Below, piece by piece: positions 57,106-64,000 of a stretch of DNA of 64,000 nt (the stretch's first letter is position 1; each line of letters begins with the position of its first letter). The stretch covers positions 1 through 64,000 of the IMG/VR virus record IMGVR_UViG_3300021963_000038, one strand, 5' to 3'. The notes under the pieces were generated by a model. It worked only from the letters and a program-made list of their open reading frames with translations, ran no database searches and was not told the origin of the DNA. The stretch is from a virus. Both the position numbers and the translations under genes were made by a program.

Positions 57106-58814
57106 TATTATTTCGTAAGATTAAATGGAAAAACTTTCTTTCAACAGGTAACTACTTTACTGAAATTGAGTTTGATACATCACCCAATACATTAGTTGTA
57201 GGTGAGAATGGTGCAGGCAAATCAACTATGTTGGATGCTCTGTGTTTTGTTTTGTTCAGTAAACCATTCCGTTCTGTAAATAAACCTCAACTACTCAACT
57301 CAATCAATGGCAAAGATTGTGTGGTTGAGGTCGAGTTTAATGTTGGTAATAAAGCCTATCGAATCATTCGTGGTATTAAACCAAACATATTTGAAATCTA
57401 TTGTGATGGTGAACTAGTCAATCAAGATGCTGCTGTGCGTGATTACCAGGAGTATTTGGAAAAGTTTGTTTTAAAATTAAACTATAAATCATTTACTCAA
57501 ATTGTTATTTTAGGTAGTGCATCGTTCACTCCGTTCATGCAGTTATCTGCCGCTGATAGACGGTCTATCATTGAAGAATTATTGGACATTCAGATATTCT
57601 CTGCAATGAATAATATCATCAAAGAAAAAATGTCTGTCAATAAAGAAACAATGGCAACCAGAAAACATGAGATTGAACTCACTCAGCAAAAACATGATAT
57701 GCATAAAAAACATATCGAAGAACTGAAACAAAACAACGATGATAAAGTTAGAGAATATGAGAAAGAGATTGCCAACAATCAAGTTATCATAGAAGAACTT
57801 ACTGCAAATAGTGATTTATTTCTTACAAGAGTTGGTGAGTATACCAAAGAAGTTTCTGATAAACTTGATACAGAGGCAAGACTTAAAACTATTACCAAAC
57901 TTGAATCACAAATAGAAAGCAATCTGTCGAAGTACCGAAAAGATATTAACTTCTTCCAAGATAATGATAATTGTCCTACTTGTAGACAAACTATTCAATT
58001 AGATTTTAAAGAGAAAGAAGTTGCGGCACTACACACCAAAAAAACTGAGTGTGAACACGGCTTGAAAAAGTTGGAAAGTAAACTGATACAGGAACAAACT
58101 AAACTGAATCTCATCAATGAGAAACAGAAACAAATTCAACAATTACAAATTAAGATTGCTACCAATAATACTTCTATTACTGAAACACAGAAGTACATTA
58201 AGAAATTGGAAAAGCAAATTAAAGAGTTAACGGAGAATAAATCATCAACAGAGAAAGAATCGAAACAGCTAAAAGAATTAGAGGATTGTCTGTTGAAACT
58301 ACAAGTAGAGTTAAAGCAATTAATAGAAGAAAAAACATATTACGAAGTTGCCTCTGGTTTGTTGAAAGATACAGGTATCAAGACCAAGATTATTAAACAA
58401 TATTTACCAATCATCAATAAGTTGGTGAACAAATACTTGGCATCATTTGACTTTTTTGTTAACTTTAACCTAGATGAATCATTCAAAGAAACAATTAAAT
58501 CTAGGCACCGTGATGAGTTTACATATGCCAGTTTTTCTGAAGGTGAGAAACAGAAGATTGATTTGGCACTTTTATTTAGTTGGCGTGCCGTTGCCAAATT
58601 GAAGAACTCTGCCAACACCAATCTGTTAATACTTGATGAGGTGTTTGATTCTAGTTTAGATGCCAACGGCACAGAATATTTGATGACTATACTTCAGATG
58701 CTTGAAGGCACTAATGTGTTTGTAATATCTCACAAAGGAGATATTCTACAAGATAAGTTCCGTAATGTCATTAAGTTTGAAAAGGTAAAAAACTTTAGTA
58801 GGATTATGAAATGA
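57102..58814 (+). CDS. 46: Recombination endonuclease subunit gp46 (SbcC/Rad50-like)
   Basis: A 570-residue homologue of T4 gp46 (560). It has Walker A GENGAGKS at 34-41, two long coiled-coil arms, the zinc hook CPTC at 291-294 between them, the ABC signature FSEGEKQKIDLALLF near 477 and Walker B NLLILDEVFDSSLD near 506. The hook can dimerise two complexes through zinc. It is the ATPase partner of gp47. The stop overlaps the methyltransferase start (ATGA), so all three are one unit. Confidence 0.96.
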   Translation: MILFRKIKWKNFLSTGNYFTEIEFDTSPNTLVVGENGAGKSTMLDALCFVLFSKPFRSVNKPQLLNSINGKDCVVEVEFNVGNKAYRIIRGIKPNIFEIYCDGELVNQDAAVRDYQEYLEKFVLKLNYKSFTQIVILGSASFTPFMQLSAADRRSIIEELLDIQIFSAMNNIIKEKMSVNKETMATRKHEIELTQQKHDMHKKHIEELKQNNDDKVREYEKEIANNQVIIEELTANSDLFLTRVGEYTKEVSDKLDTEARLKTITKLESQIESNLSKYRKDINFFQDNDNCPTCRQTIQLDFKEKEVAALHTKKTECEHGLKKLESKLIQEQTKLNLINEKQKQIQQLQIKIATNNTSITETQKYIKKLEKQIKELTENKSSTEKESKQLKELEDCLLKLQVELKQLIEEKTYYEVASGLLKDTGIKTKIIKQYLPIINKLVNKYLASFDFFVNFNLDESFKETIKSRHRDEFTYASFSEGEKQKIDLALLFSWRAVAKLKNSANTNLLILDEVFDSSLDANGTEYLMTILQMLEGTNVFVISHKGDILQDKFRNVIKFEKVKNFSRIMK

Positions 58815-59578
58815 ACTTTCAAGAATATCTATCACACTACAAACAGGTAATCGATAAAGAAGTCGAGGGATGGTTTTATCCCAAAGATATCATTATCACA
58901 TACGGCATACTGAAAGAGTTACAAAGACCTAAAGGTGATGTGTGTGAGATTGGTGTCGCATATGGTAAAAGTGCCATTATGATTTCACAATTCAAAGATG
59001 ATAGCAATTTTTATTTGTATGATATCTTTAGTGAAGAAGCCAGACTTGTTGCTGAAAATAACATATCAAAGTTTGGTAACAATTTGAATTTGAATTGGCG
59101 GTTACAAGATACAACACAATTAAAATATGATGATGTTGTTTTTAAAGATGATTTGAGATTTCTCCACATCGATGGTTGCCATGAACATTCTGCCGTATTG
59201 AGTGATTTAATATTGTTCAGTAGTAAGATGAGAGATGATGGTGTTATTGCGATTGATGATTTTCAAGACCAAGAATATCCAGGTGTTAATAGTGCAGCAT
59301 TTCAATTTTCATTGTCGAATGGTAATTATAAAAATTGGAGAGTATTTGCCATAGGTGACAACAAAGCATATATGTGCCAAAAGAAATACGCTGAACTATA
59401 CCAAAAATCTTTAGTTGACTATATTGTTAAGGCAAAAGAAAGATATAATGTGCCGTTTGAAATGCACTTGGGTTTGCGTGAAGTGTTAGACATGAATGTT
59501 CTTATGTGTGATTCTAGAACTTCATGGGATCCAAATGTCATTAAAGAATCTTTATTTGATAAACCAATTATAGGGTGA
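58811..59578 (+). CDS. SAM-dependent methyltransferase-like protein
   Basis: A 255-residue protein of the class I methyltransferase type. Motif I is VCEIGVAYGKS at residues 44-54, an acidic residue ends strand 2 (FYLYDIF), LHIDGCHEHSAV at 118-129 lies at strand 4, and VIAIDDF at 145-151 at strand 5. The HIDGxH...DL pattern is that of the Methyltransf_24 group, which often modifies sugars or small molecules. No DNA-methylase NPPY motif is seen. The substrate is unknown; DNA, RNA, glycan and protein are all possible. The ATGA overlap with gp46 ties its expression to recombination genes. Confidence 0.75.
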   Translation: MNFQEYLSHYKQVIDKEVEGWFYPKDIIITYGILKELQRPKGDVCEIGVAYGKSAIMISQFKDDSNFYLYDIFSEEARLVAENNISKFGNNLNLNWRLQDTTQLKYDDVVFKDDLRFLHIDGCHEHSAVLSDLILFSSKMRDDGVIAIDDFQDQEYPGVNSAAFQFSLSNGNYKNWRVFAIGDNKAYMCQKKYAELYQKSLVDYIVKAKERYNVPFEMHLGLREVLDMNVLMCDSRTSWDPNVIKESLFDKPIIG

Positions 59579-59581
59579 TTT

Positions 59582-59773
59582 ATGGGTGATTTTAAAAAAT
59601 TACATGAGTTTACCGATGGTCGAAATCGAACTGGTCAGGTATTCTATACAGGCAAAGATAACTACATGGTCTTGCTTTTTGAAGCGGACTTAGATTATAA
59701 TGAGATGAGAATCTTCACTAATGAAGAAGAATCTAAAAAATGTGCAATGAATTGGGTACCAATATATGAGTGA
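59582..59773 (+). CDS. Small unknown protein
   Basis: A 63-residue protein (HEFTDGRNRTGQVFYTGKDN, YMVLLFEADLDYNEMRIFTN, then EEESKKCAMNWVPIYE). The pattern YxVxLFExDxDxxExRxFxxxExAxxxAxxWV looks like a small conserved phage protein family with an alpha/beta fold and no known role. It overlaps the deformylase gene by eight bases, so it is probably real and co-translated. Confidence 0.65.
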   Translation: MGDFKKLHEFTDGRNRTGQVFYTGKDNYMVLLFEADLDYNEMRIFTNEEESKKCAMNWVPIYE

Positions 59774-60356
59774 AATTTTAACCATCAATACAGAAGCGGG
59801 TCTATTCAAAGAAGAAACGATTGAACCGTTGCCGTTATATAATGAACATCACCCGATGTTACAACAACCTATTCCAGAATATGACTTGAGAACTCTACCT
59901 AATCCTGTTATGACTAAATTAGTCAAACGATTAAAGATGACGATGAAGATGTATAGTGGTTTGGGACTATCAGCAAATCAATGTGGTGTATTCGAAAGAG
60001 TATTTGTGATTGGCAATGAAGATATGATTATTCCGTGTATTAATCCCAAAGTAATCAGAGTATCTGAAAAGACAGACAAAAACAACGAAGGGTGTTTATC
60101 GTTTCCTGGTTTGTTTTTGAAAATTGAAAGACCCATATCTGTTGATGTGGAATTTCATAATGAAAACGGCAAGTTGGTTAATACAACATTTGAAGGTCTT
60201 ACTGCAAGATGTTTTCTGCATGAATTAGACCACATGAATGGTATTCGTATGATTGAACACACAAAGCCATTAGCACTACAAATGGCAAGACAAAAACAAC
60301 AGAAGTTAATTAAAAAAGTGAAAAGAACTCAGAAAAATAATGGCATACTCATTTGA
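59766..60356 (+). CDS. def: Peptide deformylase
   Basis: A 196-residue peptide deformylase, the enzyme that removes the formyl group from new proteins. All three motifs are present: GLSANQ at 67-72 (motif 1, GxGxAAxQ type), EGCLS at 108-112 with the metal ligand Cys110, and HELDHMNG at 152-159 with ligands His152 and His156 and catalytic Glu153. Phage deformylases are known in T4-like phages of aquatic bacteria and usually lack the C-terminal extension; here a basic tail (KQQKLIKKVKRTQKNN) is present. It may support rapid processing of phage proteins. It overlaps the next gene by 17 bases. Confidence 0.93.
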   Translation: MSEILTINTEAGLFKEETIEPLPLYNEHHPMLQQPIPEYDLRTLPNPVMTKLVKRLKMTMKMYSGLGLSANQCGVFERVFVIGNEDMIIPCINPKVIRVSEKTDKNNEGCLSFPGLFLKIERPISVDVEFHNENGKLVNTTFEGLTARCFLHELDHMNGIRMIEHTKPLALQMARQKQQKLIKKVKRTQKNNGILI

Positions 60357-61677
60357 CCCAAAAGATGATGTAGAAGAACAATGGCGTAAATGGCAAGAAG
60401 CCAATCCGCCAGATTCTTTTATGGATATTAATGAAGATGAGTTGCGTGAGCAAACCATCAAAGACCTTACCTATGTGTCGGCTATGGATGTCCGTGAATA
60501 TACACTATATCAGAAATGGTGTGAAATCAAAGACAAGTATCCCACATTTGTGAACAATACATTATTCGGTGAAGAAGTACAATTGGTTGACCCAAAACAA
60601 CAAGTGTTGGTAGATGAAGTTAAGAATAACATTTGGTTGCCTGAAAGTCCTGATGACTATTTGAATCTTGAACCTGTATTGATTTACACCGATGATTCTG
60701 GTTCTGTATCACGCAAAGGTGTTGATGGTACAGTTGTTGAAGATAAAATTAAACGTAGTGATTTACCTGAAAGATGGAACACGGCACGAAACTTTATCTC
60801 GACAATGAAGAACAATAGTAACATTGGTCGCAATCTTAACTTTCTTGTTGCAGACAATAAGACAGGTAAGTATCTTGGTGTTATTTGTATATCATCAGAC
60901 TTTCTTGATTTAACACCAAGAGATAATGCGATTGGTTGGCCTCGTGAGTTAAAGACACAAGGTGGTATGATTAATCATACTGCAATTGGTTCTACAATTG
61001 TTCCGTTTCAACCACTTGGTTACAACTATGTTGGTGGTAAGTTACTTGCATTGCTTTGCCTATCAGATGAAGTGCAAAGATTGTGGAAGAAACAGTATGG
61101 TGATACCTTGATTGGTGTAACAACAACATCATTGTATGGTAAAACTAAAGCAGGTGGTCTATCACAATATGATAACCTTGACCATTGGAATCCTATGGGC
61201 TTCTCCTCTGGTTCTGTATCGTTTGAACCAAATAGAGATACACGTTATAAAATTCGTGAATGGTTGAAAGCAAATCATACCCGTAAATATTTCGAATGGT
61301 ATGTTGCAAAGAAAGCAAGTGGTCAACCACATAAACGTGACCATAAGAATCGTTCTTTAAATTTCACTTACTCTAAGATGAGTATACCAAAAGAATTGAT
61401 TAAGGCAGAACATCATCGTGGCATTTATTTCAGTCCACTATACAACAACTCGTTTGAGTTCTTGCGTGGTGATATCAAAGAAACAGAATTGGTTAAATCG
61501 TTTGATACCAGTTATGAATCTTTGACAAAGATATGGAAAGAAAAACACGCTAAAGGTCGTATCGGTTTTCTAAAGAAGAAAGACAAGGTATCAACCGAAA
61601 CTTTGTTCTATGATGATTTGATATATCTTACATGGGAAGAAACAAAGGCAAAGTATCTTGGCCAAGTCGGCAGATAA
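60340..61677 (+). CDS. DUF4338-like protein (DruA-like fold)
   Basis: A 445-residue protein. The core at residues about 160-270 (RNLNFLVADNKTGKYLGVIC, LTPRDNAIGWP, NYVGGKLLALLCLSDEVQRL, LIGVTTTSLYGKTKAG) resembles DUF4338, known from the DruA protein of Druantia anti-phage systems and from some transposase-like proteins. The match is by pattern recall, not alignment. The C-terminal half is basic (KASGQPHKRDHKNRSL, WKEKHAKGRIGFLKKK), suggesting nucleic acid binding. It is the last gene of the recombination block. Function in the phage is unknown; DNA processing is possible. Confidence 0.55.
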   Translation: MAYSFDPKDDVEEQWRKWQEANPPDSFMDINEDELREQTIKDLTYVSAMDVREYTLYQKWCEIKDKYPTFVNNTLFGEEVQLVDPKQQVLVDEVKNNIWLPESPDDYLNLEPVLIYTDDSGSVSRKGVDGTVVEDKIKRSDLPERWNTARNFISTMKNNSNIGRNLNFLVADNKTGKYLGVICISSDFLDLTPRDNAIGWPRELKTQGGMINHTAIGSTIVPFQPLGYNYVGGKLLALLCLSDEVQRLWKKQYGDTLIGVTTTSLYGKTKAGGLSQYDNLDHWNPMGFSSGSVSFEPNRDTRYKIREWLKANHTRKYFEWYVAKKASGQPHKRDHKNRSLNFTYSKMSIPKELIKAEHHRGIYFSPLYNNSFEFLRGDIKETELVKSFDTSYESLTKIWKEKHAKGRIGFLKKKDKVSTETLFYDDLIYLTWEETKAKYLGQVGR

Positions 61678-61689
61678 TAAAAATAGTGC

Positions 61690-61718
61690 TTGCTTTTGTG
61701 AAAAAAGTCCTATATAAT
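61690..61718 (+). promoter_or_regulatory. Sigma70-type promoter of the noncoding RNA
   Basis: TTGCTT (61690-61695), a 17-base spacer and a perfect TATAAT (61713-61718). The predicted start is near 61725, with no gene within the next 150 bases up to a terminator. Confidence 0.8.
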
Positions 61719-61724
61719 TATAAC

Positions 61725-61876
61725 ATAGTAAAAAATATGCGGTGGGTTGGATAACAAATTGAGGTACCCCCTTAATCAACTTTGTGAAACTCAAAGACAC
61801 CGCTCCATCTTTCATTAAATCTCCAGTTCAATGAAACCTAAAACCCCTATTGCCCAAAGGTGATAGGGGTTTTTTC
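61725..61876 (+). ncRNA. Candidate structured small RNA (about 150 nt)
   Basis: The segment lies between a strong promoter and a strong terminator and has no convincing reading frame. By eye it folds into a 6-bp closing stem P1 (GCGGTG 61739-61744 with CACCGC 61798-61803). Inside P1 are a TTGAGG/CCTTAA hairpin (61759-61764 with 61770-61775, one wobble, loop TACCC) and a CTTTG/CAAAG hairpin (61780-61784 with 61792-61796, 7-nt loop). A third hairpin, TTTCAT/ATGAAA (61810-61815 with 61831-61836), has a 15-nt loop containing AAATCTCC, which is exactly complementary to the ribosome site of the next gene. It matches no RNA family I know. Confidence 0.65.
61841..61876 (+). terminator. Intrinsic terminator of the noncoding RNA
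   Basis: AAACCCCTAT (61841-61850) pairs with ATAGGGGTTT (61863-61872), extended inwards by TGCC/GGTG with two wobbles and closed by a CAAA loop, then a T run. It is strong. Confidence 0.93.
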
Positions 61877-61903
61877 ATTATTGCCACACAGAATTGGATT
61901 TTG

Positions 61904-61912
61904 TGTTATAAT
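61904..61912 (+). promoter_or_regulatory. Extended -10 promoter of the small gene
   Basis: TGT followed by a perfect TATAAT forms an extended -10 element 23 bases before the ATG at 61936. No -35 at ideal spacing is seen (TTGCCA is 20 bases upstream). Confidence 0.6.
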
Positions 61913-61935
61913 GACAACTTCAATAGGAGATTTTC

Positions 61936-62124
61936 ATGTGTAATGACAATGACTATTCGCATACCCTACTAGAACAGGAAGAAGAACATTTTTATTCCTG
62001 TGTTGCCGATGTTGTGGATGCCTTCAAAATTCATGGTACCGAAAACATCATGCGGGAAGTAAGTAAAAATACTTACATAAATCAAGAGCTTAGAGTGTTG
62101 TTTTCTGGCAACAAGACGGCTTGA
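61936..62124 (+). CDS. Small acidic protein of unknown function
   Basis: A 62-residue protein (SHTLLEQEEEHFYSCVADVV, DAFKIHGTENIMREVSKNTY, INQELRVLFSGNKTA) that is probably fully helical. A TAGGAG ribosome site lies at good distance from the ATG and an extended -10 promoter is upstream, so it is likely expressed early. The ribosome site region GGAGATTT (61926-61933) is complementary to a loop of the upstream noncoding RNA. Not recognised; small early phage proteins of this size often act on host targets, but nothing here shows that. Confidence 0.65.
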   Translation: MCNDNDYSHTLLEQEEEHFYSCVADVVDAFKIHGTENIMREVSKNTYINQELRVLFSGNKTA

Positions 62125-62149
62125 CATTTCAGACTACCTGTGTTACAAT
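62121..62149 (+). promoter_or_regulatory. Sigma70-type promoter of the HExxH/VWA gene
   Basis: TTGACA (62121-62126), a 17-base spacer and TACAAT (62144-62149), 29 bases before the ATG at 62179. The -35 overlaps the stop of the previous gene. Confidence 0.88.
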
Positions 62150-62178
62150 GGTCGTATTAAAAGTTAAATAGGTAAACT

Positions 62179-64000
62179 ATGCAAGATTATAGTGTCGAAT
62201 CAAAATCACAATTAGCGAAGTTGCTCGCTACTGAAAACCTGACTATTCAACACCAAAAAATCAGAACCGCAAAATTCGATACAGCGAATCGTGTTCTGTA
62301 TTGTCCAATTTGGGATAATATGACTGGTGATTTGTATGACCTTTTGTTAGGTCACGAAGTTGGTCATGCTTTATATACACCTAAAGATGGATGGCATGAT
62401 GCTGTTTGTGATAAAGGTGAAAATTACAAACGATTCCTTAATGTGATTGAAGATGCTCGCATTGAGAAAAAAGTCAAACGCAAATATCCAGGTATTCGTA
62501 AATCATTTATTAATGGTTATGCTAACCTTTTAGAACGTGATTTTTTCGGCATCAAAAATAAAAATGTAAATGATTTGGCATTTATCGACCGCTTGAACCT
62601 TTATACAAAAGGCGGTACAATGTTGGGTATTGCCTTTGATGAAAAAGAAAAAACATTGCTTGCTAAAGTTGAAGCAGTTGAAACATGGACTGATGTTTTA
62701 AATGTTTGTTCTGAAATTTTTGATTACTCAAAAGATGAACAATCGAAAAAACAAATCTTTTCACCATATGATGATTTTGAAGATTACGAAGATAATTATG
62801 GTGATGATGAAGAAATTGATGATGATTATGATGTTGAAGATTCTGATGAAGAATCAGATGATGAAAAACAAAATGTAAATTCGTCTGATGGTGATGCTGA
62901 AGAAACCGATGAAGAATTGGATGAAAAACAAAATGTCTTAAATCGTGAAAAGAATTCTAAAGCATTGGGTGAAGAAAGTGAAAAATTCGAACCCGATTGT
63001 GTTACTGATGAAGCATTTAGGCAGAATGAAGATAAATTACTTTCAGAAAAATGCCGTGATTTCCGTTACATGAATGTGCCTAAGTTGGTGAATCCCAAAT
63101 CTGTGTATACAGGTTACAAACGTGTTCACGAATTAATGGAAAAACATTTCAAAGAATACAATCCAGTAACTTATACGGATGGTACAGTTGATAAATTGGT
63201 GAAAGAATTCAAATCTCAAAATGAAAGATACATTTCATTATTGGCAAAAGAATTCGAAATGAAGAAGGCTGCAAAATCTTACTCTAAGGCCAAAATCTCC
63301 GATACTGGTGATATTGATATCAATAAACTTTACAAGTATCAAGTTGAAGATAATATCTTCCGTAAAATGACGGTTCTACCAAAAGGTAAATCTCACGGTT
63401 TGGTTTTGTTACTTGATAAATCTGGTTCGATGCGTGATAACATGAGTGGTTCTATCGAACAGATTTTGGTTCTAACCGCATTTTGCCGTAAAGTAAATAT
63501 TCCTTTTACTGTTTACGCTTTTAGTGATTATGACCATGCTCGCCGTATGGATGTAAGTGATGATGTTTTTGATAAAGAAAAAAATGTTGCGGCTTTCAGT
63601 AGAAATTCTGGTGAGATGGAACTAGGAGATGTTTATTTGCGTGAGTATTTGAATTCTACAATGAAAACTTCCGAGTATAATCGTTGTGTTAAGAATATGA
63701 TTTTGCTTGCCAATGCATACAATGTTTCATATAATACTCGCACACATTTTTCAATTCCACCATCAGAAGGTCTTGGTATGACTCCTCTGATTCAATCAAT
63801 CTTTGCAATTCAACCTGCAATCAGTAAATTCAAAGTGAAAAATAATCTTGACATTGTGAATTTAATTGTTGTGCATGATGGTGATGCCGATAGTTGTGGT
63901 TATCATTTGTATTATGATACTCAAAAAGAAAAAATGTCATGGAGTGGTTGGTCCCATGAGCGTGAAAATGTTTTCATTGCTGATAACAGTATTAAGTTTC
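62179..64000 (+). CDS. HExxH metallopeptidase-like plus VWA-domain protein (partial, 3' end outside)
   Basis: The frame is open from the ATG to the right edge (607 codons), so the C-terminus is missing. Residues 59-63 are HEVGH inside LLLGHEVGHALYTP, a zinc-peptidase-type HExxH motif, and NVIEDARIEKK at 88-98 could give a third ligand. An acidic region follows at about 195-260 (EDYEDNYGDDEEIDDDYDVE). A VWA domain starts near residue 405 with VLLLDKSGSMRDNM (MIDAS Asp413, Ser415, Ser417). The layout recalls CobT-like proteins, which work with MoxR/CobS-type AAA ATPases; a cobS-like gene is known in T4-like cyanophages. The upstream promoter indicates early expression. Confidence 0.82.
   Translation, partial: MQDYSVESKSQLAKLLATENLTIQHQKIRTAKFDTANRVLYCPIWDNMTGDLYDLLLGHEVGHALYTPKDGWHDAVCDKGENYKRFLNVIEDARIEKKVKRKYPGIRKSFINGYANLLERDFFGIKNKNVNDLAFIDRLNLYTKGGTMLGIAFDEKEKTLLAKVEAVETWTDVLNVCSEIFDYSKDEQSKKQIFSPYDDFEDYEDNYGDDEEIDDDYDVEDSDEESDDEKQNVNSSDGDAEETDEELDEKQNVLNREKNSKALGEESEKFEPDCVTDEAFRQNEDKLLSEKCRDFRYMNVPKLVNPKSVYTGYKRVHELMEKHFKEYNPVTYTDGTVDKLVKEFKSQNERYISLLAKEFEMKKAAKSYSKAKISDTGDIDINKLYKYQVEDNIFRKMTVLPKGKSHGLVLLLDKSGSMRDNMSGSIEQILVLTAFCRKVNIPFTVYAFSDYDHARRMDVSDDVFDKEKNVAAFSRNSGEMELGDVYLREYLNSTMKTSEYNRCVKNMILLANAYNVSYNTRTHFSIPPSEGLGMTPLIQSIFAIQPAISKFKVKNNLDIVNLIVVHDGDADSCGYHLYYDTQKEKMSWSGWSHERENVFIADNSIKF

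Noticed and set aside
61739-61807. A genuine tRNA gene
   Set aside because: No GTTCRA T-loop, no credible D- or anticodon arm and a mismatch in the acceptor stem. The reverse strand is no better. It is kept only as a tRNA-like feature of the RNA candidate.
61591-61815. Minus-strand open frame of 74 codons across the RNA candidate
   Set aside because: It overlaps the end of the DUF4338-like gene, lacks a ribosome site and has no recognisable features.
62164-62170. TTAAATAG-like late box before the HExxH/VWA gene
   Set aside because: It is a weak match and a near-consensus sigma70 promoter lies just upstream; it is probably part of the leader.

Overview
The window is part of the genome of a lytic, T4-like tailed phage (contractile-tailed myovirus). 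The DNA is AT-rich and almost fully coding. The virion genes follow the T4 order closely (48, 53, 27, 5, 25, 6, 7, 8, 10-like, fibres, 13, 14, 15, 16, 17, 18, 19, 20, 67, 68, 21, 22, 23), followed by uvsY, uvsW, 55, 47 and 46. Several families (DUF4815 protein, Ala-Asn-Ser repeat fibres, glycine-rich adhesins, peptide deformylase, LSm-like protein, HExxH/VWA protein) are typical of T4-like phages of aquatic bacteria. A planktonic proteobacterial host is therefore plausible, but the sequence does not name it. No tRNA, integrase, IS element or CRISPR array was found.

Layout. 1-1210: the tail of an upstream gene, then two leftward genes (a conserved T4-like protein and head-completion nuclease gp4). 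1244-19885: baseplate hub and wedge genes. gp5 is split into separate OB-fold and needle genes with an unrelated helical protein between them and no lysozyme domain. 19888-37598: a large accessory fibre region. It holds seven paralogous glycine-rich adhesin-like genes, six copies of a small beta-rich domain family, and six proteins built on a 14-residue Ala-Asn-Ser repeat. 37602-52413: neck, terminase, sheath, tube, portal, prohead core, protease, scaffold and major capsid genes. A Dps-type ferritin gene lies between the two terminase genes. 52486-61677: a tail-tube-like protein, UvsY, UvsW, an LSm-like protein, late sigma factor gp55, recombination nuclease gp47/gp46, a methyltransferase, peptide deformylase and a DUF4338-like protein. 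61678-64000: a promoter- and terminator-bounded noncoding RNA candidate, a small unknown gene, and the start of a large HExxH plus VWA protein cut by the window end.

Regulation. Virion genes are preceded by T4-type late boxes ((T/A)ATAAATA or CTAAATA), the signal read by gp55, which is encoded here. Many boxes lie only 3-10 bases before the start codon, so transcripts would be leaderless or nearly so. Genes from uvsY onward instead have sigma70-type promoters (TTGACA or TTGCTT, 17-base spacer, TATAAT-like). Three strong intrinsic terminators end the adhesin, tail-tube and capsid blocks; a fourth ends the noncoding RNA. Frequent ATGA/TAATG overlaps indicate translational coupling.

Most promising for new biology: the seven-gene adhesin array with signs of gene conversion, the roughly 150-nt RNA with an anti-Shine-Dalgarno loop, the phage Dps in the packaging operon, the helical protein in the lysozyme position of split gp5, and the HExxH/VWA protein.
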